The notes under the pieces: model-generated
The model's input: only the letters and a program-made list of their open reading frames with translations
Told to the model about the DNA's origin: nothing
The model's database searches: none
Translations under genes and position numbers: made by a program
Shown here: in pieces, positions 14,566 through 19,070 of the stretch
Layout: the number at the start of each line of letters is the position of its first letter
Position numbering within the stretch: the first letter of the stretch is position 1
From: an uncultured Lachnospiraceae bacterium
Lineage (GTDB): Bacteria > Bacillota > Clostridia > Lachnospirales > Lachnospiraceae
DNA: 19,070 nucleotides
Assembly: GCA_910578605.1 (NCBI GenBank)
Contig: CAJTQG010000055.1
Location: 1-19,070 of the forward strand
Direction: 5' to 3'

Positions 14566-15468
14566 TTACTCTGTGTCACAAGCCTGTAAATCTCCCTGGG
14601 ACAACGTGGCACGCACCATTTCTTCTAATATCAAGCCTGAAGTTTTCGGAGAATATTTTCCAGGTAAACCCAAACATAGCCTTGCTGTAATCCCTTTCTG
14701 CATACAATAGGCGAAATCTACCCCTCCAGGATAGGAGGCAATATCAATAATAATGGCATTTTTATTGAGACAATCCAGCTTCTCTTTATCCAACACTAAC
14801 GCCGGCACTGTATTAAATACAAAATCGGCTCTTCTAAGTATCTGCCTAGATTCACTGCCTGTCATATCAGCAGCAAATATTTTTTTCTTAATAGCGGCCT
14901 CTCTTTGTTTTGGATTTCTTGCCATTACACTAACTCTAGCACCAAGTCTGTATAATTTATCTGCCAGCACCTTTGCACATCTTCCATAGCCCGTCACAAC
15001 ACAATGACTGTCCTCTAAATTGATATTGCCAGTAAGAACAGCCTCCGCTATTGTTCCCTCCGCTGTGGCAACTGCATTTTTCTCAGCCAGCCCTGGAAGC
15101 TTCATATAGTCATAAACCTGCACGTCCATTTCATTACACATGGCGTACATCTGCGGCGGCACATTTCCCCCAAACAAAATTTGCTGAGAGCGAAGAGCTT
15201 CACAAAATTCCTCCATTGAAATTCGAATATGTTCTACGGGAAGCTTTAAAGTTCCGTCTGTTCTCAATACAGGAATAGGAAGAAGTAGGTACTTCGCCTT
15301 TTCCATCTCCTCAAACAGTTCCTTTTTACCATATGTATCAGAAGAGGTGGAATGCTTTTCTAATGTGGGAACACACCACATTTTTACATTCTCACCATTT
15401 GTCTTTAGCTGCTGTGCCAAATAATATTGACGAACGTCTCCGCCGATTACCAAATATGAATTGTCCAT
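14566..15468 (-). CDS. dpaA: Dipicolinate synthase subunit A
   Basis: DpaA (SpoVFA) is the dehydrogenase-like subunit of dipicolinate synthase, acting on a dihydrodipicolinate-pathway intermediate. From the ATG at 15468 the product is 300 aa. GGAG lies 6 bases upstream of this ATG; an in-frame ATG at 15480 overlaps the ribosome site and is rejected. The start has the YLVIGGDVRQYYLAQQL signature, the middle the NAD-binding VVTGYGRCAKVLADKLYRLGA, and the end ASYPGGVDFAYCMQKGI and LGLPGKYSPKTSG. It pairs with dpaB downstream, which marks the organism as spore-forming. The upstream region holds CATATATT, resembling a sporulation -10, but no matching -35. Confidence 0.95.
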   Translation of the reverse strand: MDNSYLVIGGDVRQYYLAQQLKTNGENVKMWCVPTLEKHSTSSDTYGKKELFEEMEKAKYLLLPIPVLRTDGTLKLPVEHIRISMEEFCEALRSQQILFGGNVPPQMYAMCNEMDVQVYDYMKLPGLAEKNAVATAEGTIAEAVLTGNINLEDSHCVVTGYGRCAKVLADKLYRLGARVSVMARNPKQREAAIKKKIFAADMTGSESRQILRRADFVFNTVPALVLDKEKLDCLNKNAIIIDIASYPGGVDFAYCMQKGITARLCLGLPGKYSPKTSGLILEEMVRATLSQGDLQACDTE

Positions 15469-15548
15469 TTTATTCTCCATACCAAAAATATAGTTTTATC
15501 CCTTATTTTTGGAATTTTATTACAATATATGATATTATTTTTATTTTT

Positions 15549-15570
15549 AGAATAGATAGAGAATAGATAG
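15549..15570. repeat. 11-bp perfect tandem duplication
   Basis: AGAATAGATAG occurs twice head to tail between dpaA and the membrane-anchored protein gene. About 20 bases on, two similar boxes AGCCATCTAAAC (15591) and AGCCGTCTAAAAC (15625) lie 34 bases apart in the same orientation. Their role is unknown. Confidence 0.6.
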
Positions 15571-15651
15571 ATTGCATCCTAATATTAAAAAGCCATCTAA
15601 ACTTTCAACCATGTATACAATATAAGCCGTCTAAAACAGCATATAAAATTT

Positions 15652-16437
15652 TTAAGAAAAATCAAAATTTGCCTTATTATAATTTGTAAGGAAAAAAGAA
15701 TAATAATCATCAAACGGCAGCTTTGAAAACAATTTTTTTCTTTCCTTAGAACCCAACCCATATACTGACCCATATACTTGCTGGTCAGGTGTAATAATAA
15801 CATAGAAATTATAATACTTGCAAACTGCAACCAGTTCCCCTGAATAATTCTGTTTTAGTTTTTCTTGAACCCGCTCATCTAACCCATCACCTGAAACCTG
15901 ATAACGAATTTCATCTTCATACCTATATACATCAAGAGTACCTACCCATTTTCCTGTCTCTACTTCTTTGATTGGATAGGCTAAAATATCTGCAACTATA
16001 ATATTATGTCTCTCTTTCTCTAACGGTAAAACGCAAAATCCATTTTTGCTTATCTCCACCGTTGTGGGTTTATGAGAAACAAAATAATAATCTTCTAGTA
16101 TATCTTGCTCATTTTTATCAAAAAAAGCTTTCTGCTCTTCCTTTGAAAAAGCTGTACCAATATAAGTAGGTTCCTCTGTACATATATCGCTTTCCAATCT
16201 TCCACCTTCTTTTCCTTTAAAATACTCTACCACTTCCTTATCAACAGGCGTATCATGACTTGCAATATCATCTCCAGTATAAGGTTTTATCTCCTTTATT
16301 GGAGGATTCGGGGTGATGCTTTTCTCATTACTGTTACCATTATCGCTCTTCTTGTTTAGCCATATCATAGTGATTCCACCTATGCTTACCATAATAATCA
16401 ACGCTGTCAATAAAAATATTGTTATTTTCTTCATCAT
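15652..16437 (-). CDS. Membrane-anchored extracytoplasmic protein, unknown function
   Basis: The product is 261 aa from the ATG at 16437, with TAGGTG just upstream; a GTG at 16446 would add three residues. One hydrophobic segment covers about residues 5-27, followed by a Ser/Asn/Pro-rich linker and a soluble domain rich in acidic and aromatic residues. No lipobox is seen, so it is probably a signal-anchored protein with its domain outside the cell. The C-terminal half has regular strand-like stretches (WVGTLDVYRYEDEIRYQVSG, CKYYNFYVIITPDQQVYG). No family is recognised. It directly follows the secreted cysteine protease gene (no gap to the GTG, 9 bases to the ATG), so the pair is one operon. 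A substrate-, localisation- or inhibitor-type role towards the protease is conjecture. Confidence 0.8.
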   Translation of the reverse strand: MMKKITIFLLTALIIMVSIGGITMIWLNKKSDNGNSNEKSITPNPPIKEIKPYTGDDIASHDTPVDKEVVEYFKGKEGGRLESDICTEEPTYIGTAFSKEEQKAFFDKNEQDILEDYYFVSHKPTTVEISKNGFCVLPLEKERHNIIVADILAYPIKEVETGKWVGTLDVYRYEDEIRYQVSGDGLDERVQEKLKQNYSGELVAVCKYYNFYVIITPDQQVYGSVYGLGSKERKKLFSKLPFDDYYSFFLTNYNKANFDFS

Positions 16438-16446
16438 TTTCTTCAC

Positions 16447-17568
16447 CTACTTTTTGCTCAATGTTTCTTCCCAAACAAACCTTTTGCCATCCAATACATA
16501 AGAGGTTTCTTTTTCATTATATCCGATTACCTTAAAATATCCAGAACCTTCATTTAAAGCAGAATCCCATAATACAATCTGTATTTTCCCTCTGGCATTT
16601 ACATAACCATATATCGTTAAGGAATGCCCCTCATTCTTACTTGTAAATGCACTGACCGCTATTGGTTTTTTCGCTTGAATATTGATTAAAATTTCATTCC
16701 ATGTTAATTGCCGTGTCCTCTTTTTATATGTCACACCATAGTCTGCCAATACTTCTTTTTTCTTATTAATGTTTGCCCCTTGACTCAAACCGATTCCTGC
16801 CATAGTACATATATACGAAGCAGAATAGTTTTTTCCTTTTATATAATTGACTATTGTTGCAACTGATGCAGCCCAACACATTCCATATTTTGACTGTCCC
16901 TTCATATTATACAACTTCAGTGTTGCTCTGTTTTCAAATTTTTCTGAAAATCCAGGGGTATATGTTTCTTTTACATTTTCATGAACTTTATCTACTGTAT
17001 TTATCGTATAATATTTACCAATAAAATTTTTTATTGTAGCACATCCTTCTGTATCCAGTTTAACAGCACATTTTTCTCCGCCCTTGATTACAATGGCATA
17101 CATACCTTCCCTACACAGGTCTATATTTAGAACTTCCTTGTCTTCCTTACCAGCATTGACAGACCATCCATCCGGTGTACCAATAATCGATATTTCCATA
17201 ATAATATCATTATTATGGATTACAGGATAATAATATATTTCGTCATTACAAAATTCATCTGCATTAATTTTTACATATCCATACCCTAAATAACATTCAT
17301 CAATATCAACTTCATCAATAATATGATATAATTTCATTGTCTCAACATAAGTATTATAATTCTCTTGAGCATATACAGATGCATCCTTTGGTATTCCATA
17401 CATCTCATAACTGTAATTTACAATGTCCATTTTACCAACATCGGCCCATACGATACTGCTTTTTACAGTAAATGCAATGAACATCAAAATGATACATAAT
17501 GCTGTTATATACTTATAAGTGCATTGACCTCTACTTTCTTTTGTATTCTTTTCTTTTACATTGAGCAT
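16447..17568 (-). CDS. Secreted papain-like (C39-type) cysteine protease
   Basis: The 373-aa protein has a basic start and a hydrophobic signal segment at about 19-40, with a plausible signal-peptidase site after VWA (42/43). A region of about 170 residues with no recognised domain follows, probably a propeptide or regulatory part. The C-terminal papain-like domain (about 215-370) has Gln225, nucleophile Cys231 in GMCWAASVATIVNY, His315 in GHSLTIYGY and Asp335 in WDSAL, in the correct order with matching spacing. It resembles the bacterial C39_2/staphopain-like group and is not a transporter-fused bacteriocin protease, because no ABC region is present. The downstream gene abuts it. Upstream is a promoter-leader-terminator unit that may regulate it. 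Confidence 0.88.
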   Translation of the reverse strand: MLNVKEKNTKESRGQCTYKYITALCIILMFIAFTVKSSIVWADVGKMDIVNYSYEMYGIPKDASVYAQENYNTYVETMKLYHIIDEVDIDECYLGYGYVKINADEFCNDEIYYYPVIHNNDIIMEISIIGTPDGWSVNAGKEDKEVLNIDLCREGMYAIVIKGGEKCAVKLDTEGCATIKNFIGKYYTINTVDKVHENVKETYTPGFSEKFENRATLKLYNMKGQSKYGMCWAASVATIVNYIKGKNYSASYICTMAGIGLSQGANINKKKEVLADYGVTYKKRTRQLTWNEILINIQAKKPIAVSAFTSKNEGHSLTIYGYVNARGKIQIVLWDSALNEGSGYFKVIGYNEKETSYVLDGKRFVWEETLSKK

Positions 17569-17727
17569 AACTTACCTGTATGATTTATTCAATATCTTAT
17601 CATCATACTTTTCCTTTCTTTTATTTTGTATAAATATATTACTCCAAATATAAATTTTCTTTTATCTGCATGTAAAAAAACAAGAATCTCACAGAGTATT
17701 TTTATATTATAGGACACAGTTTTCTAC

Positions 17728-17760
17728 AAAAAAAGTTGCAAGATTATAAACCTTGCAACT
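17728..17760 (-). terminator. Strong intrinsic terminator before the protease operon
   Basis: On the minus strand AGTTGCAAG (17752-17760) and CTTGCAACT (17734-17742) form a perfect 9-bp stem with a 9-base loop, followed by seven T. It lies about 160 bases before the protease start codon. Confidence 0.88.
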
Positions 17761-17873
17761 AAACTATCATAATAATCAATATCAATTATTATATTAGACA
17801 TGTACCTTTGCGTCCTTTTATTTCTATAAGTTTGCCCCTTATTTACTTGCAATATTTATCTTTAAACTAAATT
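17728..17873 (-). ncRNA. Predicted leader RNA or stand-alone small RNA upstream of the protease operon
   Basis: Transcription from the promoter at 17880-17908 should begin near 17873 and stop at the terminator 17728-17760, giving about 146 nt. The segment TTGCAAG, which forms the 5' arm of the terminator, occurs a second time upstream (17846-17852). It could compete for the 3' arm, as in attenuators. A 25-codon frame with AAAGG before its ATG runs through the terminator and stops after it, so the terminated RNA would lack a stop codon. I therefore favour a non-coding leader. No known riboswitch class is recognised. Confidence 0.45.
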
Positions 17874-17879
17874 AAATAA

Positions 17880-17908
17880 AAGATACCACATTAGTCTGAA
17901 TATGTCAA
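17880..17908 (-). promoter_or_regulatory. Promoter of the leader/small RNA
   Basis: TTGACA (17903-17908) and TATCTT (17880-17885) on the minus strand are 17 bases apart. The -35 is perfect and the -10 differs at two positions. It faces the terminator at 17728 and, beyond it, the protease gene. Confidence 0.68.
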
Positions 17909-18046
17909 TCATACTGCAAATATTATCTCAAAAATCATTTCTCAATAATAAACACGATTACCCTTCCTGCAATAGAACAAGAAAAACATATTTTTTATAT
18001 TTGATATCATAGGGACAAGTTACTTTTAAAATCTTAGGATAACTTA

Positions 18047-18085
18047 AGAAGAGAAGCAAATTTAATATTTATTTGCTTCTCTTCT
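18047..18085. terminator. 15-bp perfect hairpin downstream of the alarmone synthetase gene
   Basis: AGAAGAGAAGCAAAT (18047-18061) and its exact complement (18071-18085) flank a 9-base loop. It lies 21 bases past the stop codon of the RelQ-like gene. Neither strand has a T run after the stem, so it may be an inefficient terminator or an RNA-stabilising 3' end. Confidence 0.65.
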
Positions 18086-18106
18086 CTCGACATCTATTGC
18101 TTTTTA

Positions 18107-18778
18107 TTATGAGCCTTGTATATAATTGCGAATCTCCATCATTTCTCTATCTGTCTTAGCAATAGTATCTGAACATTCCTTCAGACGACCTACGATAAAT
18201 TCTGTATTGGGAATCGCTTTTTTATATCTCACCTGATGCTCTAAGGTAGACCAAAAATCCATAGCAATAGTACGAATCTGTATCTCCACTCGCATGGAGC
18301 GCTTCACGTCCGAAAAAAACACTGGTATCTCTACAATCATGTGATAGCTTCTATAACCGTTAGTCTTTGGATGTTTAATATAATCTTTCACTTCAAGCAC
18401 TGTAATATCATCCTGCACCGCCAGCATTCTAGCTACTTGATAAATATCATCCATAAAAGAACAGATCACTCGTACACCTGCTACATCATTTAAATTCGTC
18501 TCTATGCTCTCCACGGTCAACGGCTTTCCTCTCCTCAGCAGCTTGTCTGCAATACTCTCCGATTTTTTCACTCTGGATTTAATCGCCTCTATAGGATTAT
18601 GCTGACCGATTACCGATAACTCATCATTTAACACTTCAAGCTTAGTGCGAACTTCTCTTATGGCACAATTGTAACGCATCATCAATAAACTAAATTCATC
18701 CGCTTCGTCCAAAAATTCTTTCACCCTTACGGGAGCTATCTCATCCCCCACAAAGGTTCTTTGTAAACCTACTTCCAT
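18107..18778 (-). CDS. Small alarmone synthetase, RelQ/YjbM-like
   Basis: This single-domain (p)ppGpp synthetase transfers pyrophosphate from ATP to GDP or GTP, a stringent-response signal, in the cytoplasm. From the ATG at 18778 (AGGTG upstream) the product is 223 aa. An in-frame ATG at 18799 would add seven residues and lacks a ribosome site. Motifs in order are IKSRVKKSESIADKL (ATP-binding, about 66-80), LNDVAGVRVIC with catalytic Asp98, DYIKHPKTNGYRSYH (122-136, nucleotide-binding Tyr), and VEIQIRTIAMDFWSTLEHQVRYK (154-176) with catalytic Glu155. There is no HD hydrolase or TGS/ACT domain, which separates it from Rel/RelA. It has its own promoter with a palindrome at the start of the transcript. 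Confidence 0.93.
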   Translation of the reverse strand: MEVGLQRTFVGDEIAPVRVKEFLDEADEFSLLMMRYNCAIREVRTKLEVLNDELSVIGQHNPIEAIKSRVKKSESIADKLLRRGKPLTVESIETNLNDVAGVRVICSFMDDIYQVARMLAVQDDITVLEVKDYIKHPKTNGYRSYHMIVEIPVFFSDVKRSMRVEIQIRTIAMDFWSTLEHQVRYKKAIPNTEFIVGRLKECSDTIAKTDREMMEIRNYIQGS

Positions 18779-18866
18779 GTTTCTCACACCTGTCCTCATT
18801 CATTGTCATTTTCGTCTTCCCGCTGTCAAATAATAACACACATAATAAACACGTACTTTTCCCCTA

Positions 18867-18880
18867 TCTTTTGCAAAAGA
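18867..18880. promoter_or_regulatory. 14-bp perfect palindrome at the start of the alarmone synthetase transcript
   Basis: TCTTTTGCAAAAGA is perfectly self-complementary and lies about 3-16 bases after the predicted transcription start. The position suits a repressor site. No known regulator's box is claimed. Confidence 0.55.
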
Positions 18881-18889
18881 ACTATCTTT

Positions 18890-18917
18890 ATTATACTACA
18901 TTTTATGGTAGGTGCAA
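18890..18917 (-). promoter_or_regulatory. Sigma-A promoter of the alarmone synthetase gene
   Basis: TTGCAC (18912-18917) and a perfect TATAAT (18890-18895) on the minus strand are 16 bases apart. The predicted start near 18883 leaves a leader of about 105 bases. Confidence 0.75.
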
Positions 18918-19070
18918 ATATTTTTTTGATTTATTTTGTATAATTTTCATATATTTTTTGAAAATTTTAATTATTTTTAGACATTTTTACCAATTGTTAT
19001 GGGGCATTTAAAATTCGATACTATTTTACTTTTTCCCCTTCCAGATTCTCTTTACATACCTTCTCTTTAC

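Larger units (their letters stand above)
17569..18106. other. 538-base intergenic region between the protease operon and the alarmone synthetase gene
   Basis: It holds a promoter (17880-17908), a leader or small RNA, a strong minus-strand terminator (17728-17760) and a 15-bp hairpin (18047-18085). A weaker promoter for the protease gene, TTTACA (17671-17676) and TATATT (17647-17652) 18 bases apart, lies after the terminator. Bases about 17910-18045 show nothing I can identify. Confidence 0.65.
18779..19070. other. Right-edge region upstream of the alarmone synthetase gene
   Basis: It contains the promoter and palindrome listed separately. The outer 150 bases are AT-rich with no gene that I can support. 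A 10-base direct repeat TTCTCTTTAC occurs at 19046-19055 and 19061-19070, running into the window edge. Confidence 0.6.

Noticed and set aside
14068..14589. 173-codon plus-strand frame opposite dpaB
   Set aside because: dpaB is unambiguous; the opposite frame is a shadow with no start signals.
17732..17809. 25-codon minus-strand frame with an AAAGG box in the leader RNA
   Set aside because: It reads through the terminator stem and its stop lies just after the T run, so a terminated transcript would have no stop codon.
1..19070. CRISPR array, insertion sequence, integrase or prophage genes
   Set aside because: No regularly spaced repeat set, no transposase or integrase motifs and no phage structural genes were found on either strand.

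Overview
The window looks like chromosomal DNA from a low-GC, spore-forming anaerobe of the Clostridia, most likely a Lachnospiraceae relative. The grounds are AT-rich intergenic DNA, strong AGGAG-type ribosome binding sites, a complete dipicolinate synthase pair (dpaA-dpaB), an [FeFe]-hydrogenase-like sensor domain joined to a chemotaxis signalling domain, an HPr with both His15 and Ser46, and the tsaE-tsaB-rimI gene order typical of Firmicutes. The family-level placement is inference from gene content, not from a phylogeny.

Layout. (1) 1-1606: a 5'-truncated hydrogenase-like/MCP sensor gene, whose remaining part begins exactly where the terminator of a tRNA gene ends. (2) 1607-1992: two tRNA-Ser genes (GGA and UGA anticodons), minus strand, with a good promoter upstream and a perfect intrinsic terminator downstream. 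(3) 2139-6987: a minus-strand run tsaE, tsaB, rimI, a small CxxC protein, rnz, a membrane-anchored protein and tsaD. It holds TsaE, TsaB and TsaD for tRNA t6A37 formation, RNase Z for tRNA 3' maturation and the RimI acetyltransferase, so this half is largely a tRNA-maturation neighbourhood. (4) 7061-9928: a YcxB-like membrane protein (minus) diverging from asparagine synthase asnB (plus); asnB converges on an HPr gene across a shared terminator.

(5) 10118-13750: an accessory-looking segment. A TetR-family regulator diverges from a two-gene operon (44-aa membrane peptide plus membrane-anchored serine esterase) over a compact control region with three repeated operator-like boxes, one covering the -10 of a near-consensus promoter. 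A gene remnant follows, then a lone cytoplasmic GH5-like glycosidase. (6) 13860-15468: dpaA-dpaB, minus strand, which make spore dipicolinic acid; a match to a sigma-K promoter lies between them. (7) 15652-17568: a secreted papain-like cysteine protease and an abutting membrane-anchored protein of unknown function. Upstream is a promoter, a leader of about 146 nt and a strong intrinsic terminator, so this operon may be attenuated or preceded by a small RNA. (8) 18107-18917: a RelQ/YjbM-like small alarmone synthetase with a consensus promoter and a 14-bp perfect palindrome just after its predicted transcription start.

The least explained parts are the protease/partner operon with its leader, the TetR-controlled membrane peptide/esterase pair, and the tRNA-Ser/truncated-gene junction. 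No insertion sequence, CRISPR array, rRNA or recognisable integrase is seen.
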